Positions 27,559-37,627 of a stretch of DNA of 64,000 nucleotides are shown here, one piece after another. Position numbers and translations under genes: made by a program. The first letter of the stretch is position 1; every line of letters starts with the position of its first letter. This stretch comes from Streptococcus lutetiensis (GTDB taxonomy: Bacteria > Bacillota > Bacilli > Lactobacillales > Streptococcaceae), in contig NZ_LS483403.1 in assembly GCF_900475675.1 (NCBI RefSeq), positions 682,001 to 746,000 on the forward strand. The letters run 5' to 3'. The notes beneath the pieces are model-generated. The model was given only the letters and a program-made list of their open reading frames with translations. It was not told the origin of the DNA and ran no database searches.

Positions 27559-28935
27559 ATGTATAGCGAAGATTCGAAAAAGAAAGTTTATTACCTTTTG
27601 TCGGATATTATAGCATTAGTGGTAAGTTACCTCATCTTAGCACAATTTTATCCTTATCATCTTTTTGATAGTAAATTCTTTGCAGTTGTTTTTGGGATTT
27701 TAATTGTGATTGTTGGTGTTTTGAGCGATGAATACTCTTCAATTACAAATCGTGGTTATTTAAAAGAATTAAAGGCATCTGTGATTTATGGTATGAAAGT
27801 TTTAGTTTTATTTACTTTTGTACTGATACTTGGAAAAATTCGTTTTATCCATGACATTTCACAGATGTCTTATTTCTTCTTGGGGCAAATTTTTATTTTA
27901 GTAAGCCTTTTTGTCTTCATTGGACGTATTTTAGTTAAGAATCTTTTCAAAAGTCATGCAAGAGACATTAAGCAGGTATTGTTTGTCACGGATTTTACGA
28001 ATGGTCAGGAAGTCATTAAAGAGCTTAAACATTCCAATTACCATATCGCTGCTTACATCAGTCGCCGTGATAATCCTGACATTTCACAGCCTATCTTAAA
28101 AAGTACTAAAGAAATTAGAGATTTTGTAGCAAATCACCAAGTTGACGAGATATTTGTTTCCAGAAATTACAAAGATGATTTTATAGAATTTGCTCATTGC
28201 TTAAAATTGTTAGGAATTCCAACGACAGTAGCTGTTGGGAATTGTTCGGACTTCTATGTTGGAAATAGTGTTCTAAAAAAAGTAGGTGATACGACCTTCA
28301 TAACGACAGCATTCAATATTGTAAAATTCCGTCAGGTTGCTTTAAAACGTCTTATGGATATTGCGATGGCTTTAGTTGGCTTAGTGATTACTGGGATTGT
28401 AGCTATTATTATTGCACCGATAGTCAAGAAACAATCACCAGGACCGTTGATTTTCAAGCAAAAACGTGTCGGTAAAAATGGTAAAATCTTTAATATTTAC
28501 AAGTTCAGAAGCATGTATACAGATGCGGAAGAACGTAAAAAAGAACTGTTAGCGCAAAACGATTTGGATACTAATTTGATGTTTAAAATGGAAGATGACC
28601 CTCGAATCTTTCCATTTGGACACAAGCTTCGCGATTGGTCCCTTGATGAGCTACCTCAGTTTATCAATGTCCTAAAAGGAGATATGTCTCTTGTCGGGAC
28701 ACGTCCACCAACGCTTGATGAGTATCGCCATTATGAATTACATCATTTCAAACGAATGACAACAAAACCTGGTATCACAGGACTTTGGCAAGTCAGTGGT
28801 CGTAGTGATATCACCGACTTTGAAGAAGTTGTCGCTCTTGATATGAAATACATTCAAAACTGGAGTATCAGCAATGATATCAAAATCATTGCAAAAACAG
28901 TAAAAGTAGTATTGAAGAGAGAGGGGAGCAGATAA
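27559..28935 (+). CDS. cpsE: Undecaprenyl-phosphate glucose-1-phosphate transferase
   Basis: The 458-residue membrane enzyme is the initiating transferase of the capsule repeat (WchA/CpsE type). Four N-terminal membrane segments lead into a soluble domain. A fifth hydrophobic segment (about residue 280) precedes the catalytic domain, with KRLMDIA, PGPLIFKQKRVGKNGK, FKMEDDPRI, LDELPQFINVLKGDMS and TRPPT. Glucose is expected from the type; a galactose version cannot be excluded. A possible attenuator hairpin overlaps the stop codon. Confidence 0.9.
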   Translation: MYSEDSKKKVYYLLSDIIALVVSYLILAQFYPYHLFDSKFFAVVFGILIVIVGVLSDEYSSITNRGYLKELKASVIYGMKVLVLFTFVLILGKIRFIHDISQMSYFFLGQIFILVSLFVFIGRILVKNLFKSHARDIKQVLFVTDFTNGQEVIKELKHSNYHIAAYISRRDNPDISQPILKSTKEIRDFVANHQVDEIFVSRNYKDDFIEFAHCLKLLGIPTTVAVGNCSDFYVGNSVLKKVGDTTFITTAFNIVKFRQVALKRLMDIAMALVGLVITGIVAIIIAPIVKKQSPGPLIFKQKRVGKNGKIFNIYKFRSMYTDAEERKKELLAQNDLDTNLMFKMEDDPRIFPFGHKLRDWSLDELPQFINVLKGDMSLVGTRPPTLDEYRHYELHHFKRMTTKPGITGLWQVSGRSDITDFEEVVALDMKYIQNWSISNDIKIIAKTVKVVLKREGSR

Positions 28936-28957
28936 AATCTGCAACTCTCTTTTTGTT
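28917..28957 (+). terminator. Possible intrinsic terminator/attenuator inside the cps operon
   Basis: AGAGAG (28918-28923) pairs with CTCTCT (28945-28950) and GCAGAT (28928-28933) with ATCTGC (28937-28942) around an AAA loop, followed by TTTTTG. It sits at the end of cpsE, before the serotype-specific genes, and may lower downstream expression. Confidence 0.55.
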
Positions 28958-28973
28958 TAGTTTAGGAGAAAAA

Positions 28974-30146
28974 ATGAAAAGCGTTTATATCATTGGTTCA
29001 AAAGGAATCCCAGCTAAATATGGTGGATTTGAAACCTTTGTTGAAAAGTTAACTGAAAACCAAAAAAATAAGAATATTAAATATTATGTAGCATGTATGC
29101 GTGAAAACTCAGCTAAGTCAAATATTACAGCAGATGTTTTTGAGCATAATGGTGCAACTTGTTTTAACATTGATGTTCCAAATATCGGTCCAGCAAGAGC
29201 AATCGCATATGACATTGAAGCACTAAAAAAAGCTATTGAGATTTCTAAAAGCAATAAAGATGTAGAACCTATTTTTTATGTTCTTGCATGTCGCATCGGT
29301 CCTTTTATTGGTAAGTATAGAAAACAGATTCATGCACTTGGTGGCCAGTTATTTGTTAATCCAGATGGACATGAGTGGATGCGTGAAAAATGGAGTGCTC
29401 CAGTTCGTCGCTACTGGAAAATCTCGGAATCTCTAATGGTAAAAAATTCTGATTTGTTAGTTTGTGATAGTAAGAATATTGAAAAATATATTCAAGAAGA
29501 TTATCAAAAATACTCACCTAAAACAACATATATCGCTTATGGTACCGATCTTCACAAATCATCACTAACACCAAAAAATAGAATTGTTCGTGAATGGTTT
29601 TCAGAGAAGGGGGTTTCTGAAAATAATTATTACTTGGTAGTTGGTCGCTTTGTTCCAGAAAATAACTATGAAGCAATGATTCGTGAATTCATGAAATCTA
29701 ACACTAAAAAAGATTTTGTCTTAATCACTAACGTTGAACAAAATGCTTTTTACGAAAAACTTCGAAAAGAAACGGGCTTTGATAAAGATTCTCGAATCAA
29801 ATTTGTAGGAACAGTTTATAACCAAGAATTGTTGAAATACATTCGTGAAAATGCATTTGCTTATTTCCATGGCCATGAAGTTGGAGGAACAAATCCGTCA
29901 TTATTGGAAGCTCTGTTTTCTACAAAATTAAATCTTTTGCTTAATGTTGGATTTAATAAAGAAGTTGGTGAAAATGGTGCAATTTATTGGGATAAAGATA
30001 ATCTTCATGATGTTATTGAAAAATCAGAAACTTTATCTCAAGAACAAATTGATGAATTAGATAGATTGTCAACAAAACAAGTTCAAGAGCGCTTTAGCTG
30101 GAATTTTGTTGTTGATGAGTATGAAGGATTGTTCAAAAGAAATTAA
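28974..30146 (+). CDS. wchF: Rhamnosyltransferase WchF-like (DUF1972, GT4)
   Basis: The 390-residue product starts KSVYIIGSKGIPAKYGGFE, the DUF1972 block of WchF/Cps2T. WchF is the beta-1,4-rhamnosyltransferase that adds the second sugar onto Glc-PP-undecaprenol. The C-terminal GT-B half has VVGRFVPENNY (about residue 225) and EVGGTNPSLLEAL (about 302). I chose the ATG at 28974 after TTAGGAG. Rhamnose use fits the rmlACBD genes in this locus. Confidence 0.86.
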   Translation: MKSVYIIGSKGIPAKYGGFETFVEKLTENQKNKNIKYYVACMRENSAKSNITADVFEHNGATCFNIDVPNIGPARAIAYDIEALKKAIEISKSNKDVEPIFYVLACRIGPFIGKYRKQIHALGGQLFVNPDGHEWMREKWSAPVRRYWKISESLMVKNSDLLVCDSKNIEKYIQEDYQKYSPKTTYIAYGTDLHKSSLTPKNRIVREWFSEKGVSENNYYLVVGRFVPENNYEAMIREFMKSNTKKDFVLITNVEQNAFYEKLRKETGFDKDSRIKFVGTVYNQELLKYIRENAFAYFHGHEVGGTNPSLLEALFSTKLNLLLNVGFNKEVGENGAIYWDKDNLHDVIEKSETLSQEQIDELDRLSTKQVQERFSWNFVVDEYEGLFKRN

Positions 30147-30170
30147 TTTTTTTGTAATTAGGAGAGAACT

Positions 30171-31112
30171 GTGACAAAAATAATCTTATTTGGAGGCGCT
30201 GGTTTTATTGGGACAAACTTAGCAATAGAACTTTCACAAGATGAGAATAATGATATCACTTTAGTTGACAGAGATATTAATTTTTTTGAAGATTTAAGAA
30301 AGTTAAATCTTCAAAAGTTTTCATATGTAGAATCAGATTTCAGTGAAAATACAAATTTTGATGAATTGTTAGAAGGACAAGAAGTTGTTTACCATCTTGT
30401 GAGCACAACTGTCCCAACTACTTCAAATCAACAGATTCCTCAAGAACTTTCTGCAAATATTATTGTGACTTCAAAATTATTAGAAGCATGTGTGAGACAA
30501 AATGTAAAAAAAGTAATTTTTATTTCATCTGGCGGTACAGTTTACGGGAAAGAAGTGTGCTGCCCCTTAAAGGAAGAAACACCGACTTATCCAATCTCTT
30601 CGTATGGTTTACAAAAAATAACTATAGAAAAGCTCCTTTATTTATATCATTATATGTATAATCTTGATTACAGAATTGTTAGATTATCCAATCCTTATGG
30701 CCCATACCAAAGGCCAAATGGTATTTTAGGTGCAGTTACAACTTTTACATATAAAGCATTAAATGATGAAGAAATCACTGTTTTTGGAGATGGTTCTGTA
30801 GTTAGAGATTTTATTTATATCGATGATGCAGTAGACGCAATTATAAAAATCGCTACCCAGAATGTTGAGCAAAAGACTTTTAATCTTGGGTGTGGTTATG
30901 GAACTAGTATAAAACAGTTACTTGATATCATTTCTTCTACGTTGAATATACATTTAAAAATAAAATACGTAGAAGGAAGAAGTGTAGATGTTCCAGTAAA
31001 TTATTTAGATATACAAAGGTATGAAAAGTATTTTGGAACTTTAAGTCCGATTTCTCTTGAAGAAGGGATCAAGAAGACTGCTGAATTTATGCAGAAGAAT
31101 TTTTTAAGTTAA
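30171..31112 (+). CDS. NAD-dependent sugar epimerase/dehydratase
   Basis: The 313-residue SDR protein has a Rossmann motif GGAGFIGTNL at the N terminus, the catalytic region SSGGTVYG and the SYGLQK active-site pair (about residue 144), plus RLSNPYGPYQRP. This matches GalE-like UDP-sugar 4-epimerases of capsule loci. It begins at GTG after TAGGAGAGAACT. The sugar epimerised cannot be decided; UDP-Glc/UDP-Gal or a GlcNAc/GalNAc pair are the candidates. Confidence 0.82.
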   Translation: MTKIILFGGAGFIGTNLAIELSQDENNDITLVDRDINFFEDLRKLNLQKFSYVESDFSENTNFDELLEGQEVVYHLVSTTVPTTSNQQIPQELSANIIVTSKLLEACVRQNVKKVIFISSGGTVYGKEVCCPLKEETPTYPISSYGLQKITIEKLLYLYHYMYNLDYRIVRLSNPYGPYQRPNGILGAVTTFTYKALNDEEITVFGDGSVVRDFIYIDDAVDAIIKIATQNVEQKTFNLGCGYGTSIKQLLDIISSTLNIHLKIKYVEGRSVDVPVNYLDIQRYEKYFGTLSPISLEEGIKKTAEFMQKNFLS

Positions 31113-31128
31113 GGGTTAAAATTAGAAT

Positions 31129-32292
31129 ATGACAAATATATTATTTTTACATGCTGGTGCAGAAATGTACGGCGCTGATAAGGTTATGTTAGATTTGATA
31201 AAAAGACTGGACAAAAGTAAGTATACTCCTTTTGTTATTTTACCAACTTCAGGAGTACTAGTCGATGCTTTAAAAGACGCTGGGGTTTCGGTTACAGTGA
31301 TGCCGTATCCAATCATGAGGAGAAAATATTTTAATTCAAAAGGTGTGATTCAATATGGAATTAATTTCGTAAAATATACAAATAAAATAGTAAAATTTGC
31401 TAAAGAACATAATATTAAATTGATTCATACAAATACTGCTGCAACACTTGAGGGATGTTTTGTGAGTAGACGTTTGAAGATTCCTCAATTGTGGAGTATA
31501 CATGAGATTATTATCAATCCAAAAATAATGTACCGATTTACAAGTAAATTAATTGCAAAATACTCTAAGATCACAATCACTGATTCAAATGCTGTAAAAA
31601 AACATTTAGATGCTTCTGGTTATTTTAGAAATGGTGATGTTAAGGTTATTTACAATGGTGTTGATAGTGAACGATTTACACCTGATATTTCTTGTGACTA
31701 CTTATATGATGAATGGAAGATTCCTCGAAATTCTAAAGTCATTGGTATGATGGGACGTGTCAATAGTTGGAAAGGACAAGCTGATTTTCTGAAAGCAGCA
31801 AATATTATTATGGATCAAAATCCAAATGTATATACTGTTTTTGTTGGTTCAGCATTTGAGGGAGAAGAGTGGCGTGAGAAGGAATTGGCTAAGGCTATTT
31901 CTGAATCTCCACATAAAGATAGAATCATTAATAAAGGTTATAGAACTGATAGTGAAGCTATCTATAAATTGTATGATGTTTTTGTTTTACCAAGTACGAA
32001 TCCGGATCCGCTTCCAACTGTTGTGCTAGAAGCAATGTCTACTGGTAAACCTATTGTTGGTTATAAACACGGTGGTGTTTGTGAGATGGTTAAGGAAGAT
32101 TATAATGGTTTATTAGCAGAAGTATGTAATCCATCAGATTTAGCTGCTAAAATTGAAAAACTACTTAGTAATGATGCATTAAGGATGGAAATGAGTAATA
32201 ATTCAAGAAAGAGACTTTTAGAAAAATTCTCCATTGATTCATATGTGCAAAATTATAGCAATGAATATGAAAAATTACTTAAGGGTATTTAA
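31129..32292 (+). CDS. GT4-family glycosyltransferase
   Basis: The 387-residue GT-B protein has an N-terminal acceptor domain with LHAGAEMYGADKVMLDL (about residues 5-21). The C-terminal donor domain has MMGRVNSWKGQADFLKA, a serine/asparagine loop and LPTVVLEAMSTGKPIVGYKHGG (about 300-321), the GT4 donor-site signature. It is one of the repeat-unit transferases. The donor and linkage are unknown. Low GC and rare codons mark it as part of the variable block. Confidence 0.85.
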   Translation: MTNILFLHAGAEMYGADKVMLDLIKRLDKSKYTPFVILPTSGVLVDALKDAGVSVTVMPYPIMRRKYFNSKGVIQYGINFVKYTNKIVKFAKEHNIKLIHTNTAATLEGCFVSRRLKIPQLWSIHEIIINPKIMYRFTSKLIAKYSKITITDSNAVKKHLDASGYFRNGDVKVIYNGVDSERFTPDISCDYLYDEWKIPRNSKVIGMMGRVNSWKGQADFLKAANIIMDQNPNVYTVFVGSAFEGEEWREKELAKAISESPHKDRIINKGYRTDSEAIYKLYDVFVLPSTNPDPLPTVVLEAMSTGKPIVGYKHGGVCEMVKEDYNGLLAEVCNPSDLAAKIEKLLSNDALRMEMSNNSRKRLLEKFSIDSYVQNYSNEYEKLLKGI

Positions 32293-32293
32293 T

Positions 32294-32935
32294 ATGGATA
32301 GTAGAATTGGAATACAGGATAAAATAATTATTCTTAGTCAAGTTGGGAAAAAATTATTTAGAGGATTTTTTAAGCGTTTTTATTTAAAAAAAACGTCTGG
32401 TTTGTTTTTAGTTGGAAAATCTGTACAGATTACACACGGAAGACATATTTATTGTGGAAAAAACGTGAAATTCGAAGATTATTCAGAAATTCATGGCCTG
32501 AGTTCCCAAGGATTGCATTTTGGTGATCATGTGACTATTAGTCGAGGAGTCATGATTCGTCCTTCGTCATATTACGGTGGCGATCTTGGTGTTGGTTTAC
32601 AAATTGGAGATAATTCTTCAATTGGGCCTTATGGCTACGTTGGATGTTCAGGAAAAGTGACGATAGGTAAGAATGTCATGTTTGGACCTAAATGTAGCCT
32701 TTTTGCAGAAAATCATGTTTTTTCGGATACAAATAGTAGTATAAAGAGTCAAGGTGTAAAACAAAAAGGAATTGTTGTTGAGGATGACTGTTGGATTGGT
32801 AGTAATGTTACCATACTTGATGGAGTTACAATTGGAAAGGGATCTGTTATAGGAGCCGGTACCTTAGTCAGTAAGAATATCCCTGCCGGTAGTATTGTAA
32901 TTGATAAACGTAATAGGTTTGTTAGAAATAGGTAG
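32294..32935 (+). CDS. Hexapeptide-repeat acyltransferase (WcaF/CatB type)
   Basis: The 213-residue product has left-handed beta-helix repeats (IGDNSSIGP, VTIGKNVMFGP, CWIGSNVTILDGVTIGKGSVIGAGTLVSKNIPAG), with the conserved ENHVFSD region carrying the acetyl-CoA histidine. It probably O-acetylates a sugar of the repeat. The start at 32294 lies directly after the stop of the preceding transferase; a 20-codon upstream extension in the same frame was rejected as overlap. Acceptor unknown. Confidence 0.82.
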   Translation: MDSRIGIQDKIIILSQVGKKLFRGFFKRFYLKKTSGLFLVGKSVQITHGRHIYCGKNVKFEDYSEIHGLSSQGLHFGDHVTISRGVMIRPSSYYGGDLGVGLQIGDNSSIGPYGYVGCSGKVTIGKNVMFGPKCSLFAENHVFSDTNSSIKSQGVKQKGIVVEDDCWIGSNVTILDGVTIGKGSVIGAGTLVSKNIPAGSIVIDKRNRFVRNR

Positions 32936-32991
32936 TAGCAGAAAATTATTTTTCAGTTTATATTATATATGAGATATTAGTGAGGAATTAT

Positions 32992-34134
32992 ATGAAAAAA
33001 ATGGCATTTGTTGATTTGACAAATTTTTATGATTGGCCCATGGGAGGTATGTTAGAGTATGAACTTTCTATTTTAAAACACCTAGTCAAGGAGTATGATG
33101 TTGATATTTGGGGGATGGCTGTTGATGGTAAGGTTAATTCTTCAATTGACATAGATGGAAAAAAATATCCAATCCATATTTTTGGAAATGTAAAAAATAA
33201 AAGAAAATTAATTCCGAACTATTGGAGAGGATTGTGTATATTTAATCAAAAAGAATTTTTTGATTCAAATTATGATGTTGTTTATGCACACACAGGGAGT
33301 TGTTTAATTGCTGCTAGAAGTTTAAAAAAAGCTGGAACAAAATTGGTATATCATCAACATGGATTAAATCATCGTTCAGATTATTCTTTGATGTCTTTAA
33401 TTCAGAGACCAGCTCTAAAGTTAGCTCAAAAATATGCAGATTTGGTTTTTGTTGTTTCTGATACTGAGTCTGTTAATTTATATTCTCAAGAGATGAAAGA
33501 CAAAACAGATGCCAAATATGTTTCTATAGGTAGTCCAGTAGATTTATCTTGTTTTGATAGAAAAGTTATTCAAAAAGAATTAGATTTTAAAAAGAATTTA
33601 CCAACAAAAACATACATATATACAGGACGTTTATCTGCATTTAAAAATGTCAAAACGCTTATTGATGCAGTTTATATGTATAAGAACAAGGTAAATGAGA
33701 ATGTGACACTTGTGGTTGCAGGTTCAGGAGACGAATGGGATGCGATAAATAAACAAATTATTGAGCTGAACCTGCAAAATAACGTGAAGATGTTAGGCTC
33801 TGTTTCACATAATGAAATTTATAGCTTACTTGAAAAAGCTGATGTGTTTTTGACTGCATCCGGTGGAGAAGGAGTTTCAGTCTCTGTTATTGAGGCTTAT
33901 GCTGCGGGGTTACCAGTTGTTTGCTTTAATGTTCCTGGTTTAGAAAAGCAAGTACTTAACAATGTAACTGGAGTAATTGCTGAAGAAAGGAATGCTGAGT
34001 CTTTCTTTAAAGCTATGTTGGAAGTAGATAGAAAACGTTTTGAACTTTCGCTTAATTGTTTAGTGGAGGCTCAAAAGTATGAAGCAGGAAAAATATCTAA
34101 AAAAATAATTTCTGAAATTAATTCTTTATTTTGA
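32992..34134 (+). CDS. GT4-family glycosyltransferase
   Basis: The 380-residue GT-B protein has YTGRLSAFKNVKTLIDA (about residue 206) and GGEGVSVSVIEAYAAGLPVVCF (about 292-313), both GT4 donor-site motifs. The N-terminal half holds the YHQHGLNHR acceptor loop. It starts at ATG after GAGGAATTAT. The short gap upstream has no terminator, so it belongs to the same operon. Donor sugar unknown. Confidence 0.83.
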   Translation: MKKMAFVDLTNFYDWPMGGMLEYELSILKHLVKEYDVDIWGMAVDGKVNSSIDIDGKKYPIHIFGNVKNKRKLIPNYWRGLCIFNQKEFFDSNYDVVYAHTGSCLIAARSLKKAGTKLVYHQHGLNHRSDYSLMSLIQRPALKLAQKYADLVFVVSDTESVNLYSQEMKDKTDAKYVSIGSPVDLSCFDRKVIQKELDFKKNLPTKTYIYTGRLSAFKNVKTLIDAVYMYKNKVNENVTLVVAGSGDEWDAINKQIIELNLQNNVKMLGSVSHNEIYSLLEKADVFLTASGGEGVSVSVIEAYAAGLPVVCFNVPGLEKQVLNNVTGVIAEERNAESFFKAMLEVDRKRFELSLNCLVEAQKYEAGKISKKIISEINSLF

Positions 34135-34145
34135 AAGGAAAAAAA

Positions 34146-35054
34146 TTGCGTGTATTAGTTCTGATGTCAACATATAATGGTGAGCAGTATTTAGAGCAAC
34201 AGATAGTTAGTGTATTAAATCAAGAGAACTGTGAGGTTGAATTATTGATTAGAGATGATGGTTCAACTGATAAAACTATGGATATTATTCGAAAGTACTC
34301 ATCTCTCTACAATGTTGATTACTATTGTGATTATAATTTGAAATCGGCAAAATCGTTTATGCATCTTTTGAATAATTGTGATAAAAAATATGATTATTAT
34401 GCATTTTGTGATCAAGATGATGTATGGGATAAGGATAAATTAAGCATAGCAATACAAAAGCTAAAAAAAATTGATATTCCTGCTCTTTACTGTAGCAATT
34501 CTGAGTTGGTCGATTCAAGATTAAAGCCACTTGGAAGAACTTTGTATAGCAGTAATATTCCTATTAATTTTAAAAGAGTACTACTTGCAGGAGAAGTACA
34601 AGGTGCAACTATGGTGATGAATAGTGCTCTTATAAATTATTTCAATAATAAGCCTATTCCTAAATATTTACCTATGCATGATTATTACGTTGCTGCTGTC
34701 TGTGGTGCAATTGGAGGAGAGTACATTTTTGATTTTAATAGTCATATGAAATATAGACAACATGAATTGAATGTTTTAGGTGTATCCACTTCTTTTAAGG
34801 ATAGAGTAAAAAGAAATTTGAATAGGATGTTAAAAAAGAATAACTTTAGTGATTTAGAAAGATTTAGCCAACAAATTTTAGCTGATTACATAAATGTTAT
34901 TCCTAAGGAAAATGTTATTTTTTTAGAACAGGTGTCGACTTATAAAACAAGTTTTTATAAAAGATTTAAACTAGCTTGTTTATCTCAATTAAAATTTGGA
35001 AAACTAAGCCAAGAGATAACTTATCGACTATCTATTTTGCTTGGAAAATTATAG
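34146..35054 (+). CDS. GT2-family glycosyltransferase, rhamnosyltransferase-like
   Basis: The 302-residue GT-A protein starts RVLVLMSTYNGEQYLEQQI, with RDDGSTDKT at about residue 38 and FCDQDDVWDKDK at about 87. This pattern is typical of streptococcal rhamnosyltransferases such as RgpB. I chose TTG at 34146 because AAAGGAAAAA sits at good spacing; TTG at 34131 overlaps the previous stop and has no site. Rhamnose specificity is inferred from similarity and from the rml genes. Confidence 0.82.
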   Translation: MRVLVLMSTYNGEQYLEQQIVSVLNQENCEVELLIRDDGSTDKTMDIIRKYSSLYNVDYYCDYNLKSAKSFMHLLNNCDKKYDYYAFCDQDDVWDKDKLSIAIQKLKKIDIPALYCSNSELVDSRLKPLGRTLYSSNIPINFKRVLLAGEVQGATMVMNSALINYFNNKPIPKYLPMHDYYVAAVCGAIGGEYIFDFNSHMKYRQHELNVLGVSTSFKDRVKRNLNRMLKKNNFSDLERFSQQILADYINVIPKENVIFLEQVSTYKTSFYKRFKLACLSQLKFGKLSQEITYRLSILLGKL

Positions 35055-35065
35055 TGGAGGAAAAG

Positions 35066-36382
35066 ATGAGTATCTTATTATTTATTACTGCAATACTATT
35101 TAGTATCTTGTCGGTAGTATCTGTCAAAATAGAAAAATCAATTTTTAATCCTCTAACTATTTTTTGTGCGGAGTGGTCCATCATTATCCTGCTATCTGCA
35201 ACAGCACAAAAATTATACAGATGCTCTTTTGAGACATATTTTTATATCATTGTTGGAGTATTGTTTTTTGTATTCGGTTACTATTTTAAGTCTAAGTTTT
35301 TTAGAAGTATAATCAATTTTTCTGTAACAGGAAAACGAAATTATAGCTGTAATGAAGTAGAGTATATTCCTAGATATAGTCTATTAAATTTTCTATTATT
35401 TATTTGTATTATAATATATGCAAAAGATGTTTTATTTGTTACTTCTCGTGTAGGACTGTTCCAACTTGGCACTCTTCAAAGAATGTTACAATTGGGAACT
35501 TTAGTTATACAACGTTCTTCTATTGAGAATTTCTTATTTATATTTTTAGTCGAACCGCTGACTTTTTCAGCACCAGCGATCATTGCTGCAGATTTTTGGT
35601 TTGGAAAAAGAAATAAGACTTCAATTATTTTTACATTCATTATGCTATTATTGAGAATGTTATCTACTGCTAATAGATCGGCTTTCATAATTTTTTTTAT
35701 TTTTATTATTATATCTGGTGAAATTGCTTTAAATAAAAATGGTAAACTTTTAGAACATATAATTTCAAAATCCCAAAATTATAAGCTGAGAATTATGGGA
35801 GCTTCTATTATTCTCATATTTGCATTTATTTTTATGACAATGGCCCGAGGATCTTCAGTATTTTTTAATATTACTCAAAATTTTTCTATACCGCCTCAGA
35901 TGTTTGAAATTTGGAAAGAAAAAGTTGATGATTTAGAAATATTCGGATATGGATCCGCTTCATTAATGGGAGTATGCTTTCCACTCTTTTATATTTTAGG
36001 TAATATTTTAAAAATAATTTATCCTAATAACATATTGAGTGTTTATAATTTAATTAATTTAACAGATACTCAATGGGTATGGGTAGGAAAGAAAATTACT
36101 GCCAATGCGTATGTGTCAGTATTTTGGTTTTTATACACTGACTTTCGTTTGCCTGGTATAATTTTGGGAATGTTTATTTATGGCTATATAGCATCTAGTC
36201 TATATAATAAAACTTTAAAATATAAAGATGCTAAACATGTTAGTTTATATTGCATAATGTTCTATTCTATCTTATATTCGTTTGTACGAATGCAGTTTTC
36301 ACAAGCTAGAATAATTTTAGGTTTAATTTTTATTTCTTTGTTTGCCTATCGAAGGGGTAATCTTAAAAAGGAGAAATTATAA
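35066..36382 (+). CDS. wzy: Oligosaccharide repeat unit polymerase (Wzy)
   Basis: The 438-residue protein is almost entirely hydrophobic, with about ten to twelve membrane helices and a large extracellular loop around residues 265-355. This is the usual layout of Wzy capsule polymerases, which have little sequence conservation. It starts at ATG after TGGAGGAAAAG. Position between transferases and Wzx supports the call. Confidence 0.8.
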   Translation: MSILLFITAILFSILSVVSVKIEKSIFNPLTIFCAEWSIIILLSATAQKLYRCSFETYFYIIVGVLFFVFGYYFKSKFFRSIINFSVTGKRNYSCNEVEYIPRYSLLNFLLFICIIIYAKDVLFVTSRVGLFQLGTLQRMLQLGTLVIQRSSIENFLFIFLVEPLTFSAPAIIAADFWFGKRNKTSIIFTFIMLLLRMLSTANRSAFIIFFIFIIISGEIALNKNGKLLEHIISKSQNYKLRIMGASIILIFAFIFMTMARGSSVFFNITQNFSIPPQMFEIWKEKVDDLEIFGYGSASLMGVCFPLFYILGNILKIIYPNNILSVYNLINLTDTQWVWVGKKITANAYVSVFWFLYTDFRLPGIILGMFIYGYIASSLYNKTLKYKDAKHVSLYCIMFYSILYSFVRMQFSQARIILGLIFISLFAYRRGNLKKEKL

Positions 36383-37522
36383 ATGAAAGTTCTTTTTATT
36401 GAAAATGCTGGTCTGTTATCAGCAGGTGCTTTTAGAAGTCTTGTTACATTAATCACTGAATTGAGAAAACTTGGAGTTGAGGGGCACGTCGCATTACCTG
36501 TTACAGCAGATGCTGTTTATTTATTAGAGAAAGAAAATATTCCTTATATTCAATTACAAAGTTGTGCATATACGAGAATGATTAGTGATAGTATATCGTC
36601 AAAAGAAAAATTTAAGATGGTTTTTAAGGATATTGCGGTTAAAATAACTGCACATAAGCTGGCAAAGTATGTTAAAGAAAATAGGATTGACATTGTCCAT
36701 GATAATACCTCAGTAAGTTATATTGGTTACTATGTCGCTCAAATAGCAAATATAAAGCATGTTTGGCATTTTAGAGAATTCATGGAGGAGGATTTTAATT
36801 GTCATTATTGGAAAAAAGAACAATTGTTAAAACTCTTTAATAAATCTGATGCAAACATTGCAATTTCTAAGGCTATATATGATAAATATAAGGATGTTAT
36901 TGATAATTTACAAATTATTTACAATGGGATAGATATTGAAAAATATTATTCTAAAAGAAAAATATTATTTGATAAAGAAACAGTTCGAGCTTTATGTGTG
37001 GGGAGAGTATGTGATGGAAAGGGACAGAAGGATTTAGTGAAAGCTGCTGGTGTTTTATATAAAAAATATGGTGAAAAAATTAAGATTTCGTTAGCTGGCA
37101 CTTATACGGACATAGAATATCAAAAGATTATAAAAATTGCAAAAGAATATGGCATAGAAGAAAGCGTTATCTTTTTGGGACAATGTACAAATATGACGGA
37201 TGTTTATGCTGATAATGATTTAATTTGTATGGTTTCAAAATGCGAAGCTTTTGGAAGGGTGACTGTTGAAGCTATGCTATCAGGATGTCTAGCATTAGGA
37301 GCGGATAGTGGAGGTACGAAAGAGATTATAACTCCTGAGACTGGAATTAAGTTTTTAGCTGGTGCCAATGATGATTTAGTCGAAAAATTGCATTATATTG
37401 TGAATAATAAAAATCAGGTTTCTTATTTAGCTTTAGCAGGTCAAGAAGATGTAAAAAAAAGATTTTCTTCAATACAGAACGCTATGCAAGTTCAGAAAGT
37501 TTATAAGACATTAACTGATTAA
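36383..37522 (+). CDS. GT4-family glycosyltransferase
   Basis: The 379-residue GT-B protein has ENAGLLSAGAFRSLVTL at the N terminus, VGRVCDGKGQKDLVKA (about residue 209) and CEAFGRVTVEAMLSGCLALG (about 285). The EX7E pair of GT4 is intact. It begins at the base after the wzy stop with AAGGAG upstream, so coupling is likely. Donor sugar unknown. Confidence 0.84.
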   Translation: MKVLFIENAGLLSAGAFRSLVTLITELRKLGVEGHVALPVTADAVYLLEKENIPYIQLQSCAYTRMISDSISSKEKFKMVFKDIAVKITAHKLAKYVKENRIDIVHDNTSVSYIGYYVAQIANIKHVWHFREFMEEDFNCHYWKKEQLLKLFNKSDANIAISKAIYDKYKDVIDNLQIIYNGIDIEKYYSKRKILFDKETVRALCVGRVCDGKGQKDLVKAAGVLYKKYGEKIKISLAGTYTDIEYQKIIKIAKEYGIEESVIFLGQCTNMTDVYADNDLICMVSKCEAFGRVTVEAMLSGCLALGADSGGTKEIITPETGIKFLAGANDDLVEKLHYIVNNKNQVSYLALAGQEDVKKRFSSIQNAMQVQKVYKTLTD

Positions 37523-37627
37523 TTTATCTGTGTAAGGATTTATTTATCATAAAGAAAACGATAAAGTAGAGAGGTTTTACTGATAAAAACTAAAATTTTT
37601 AATACAAAAAGGAAGAGATAGTTAATA

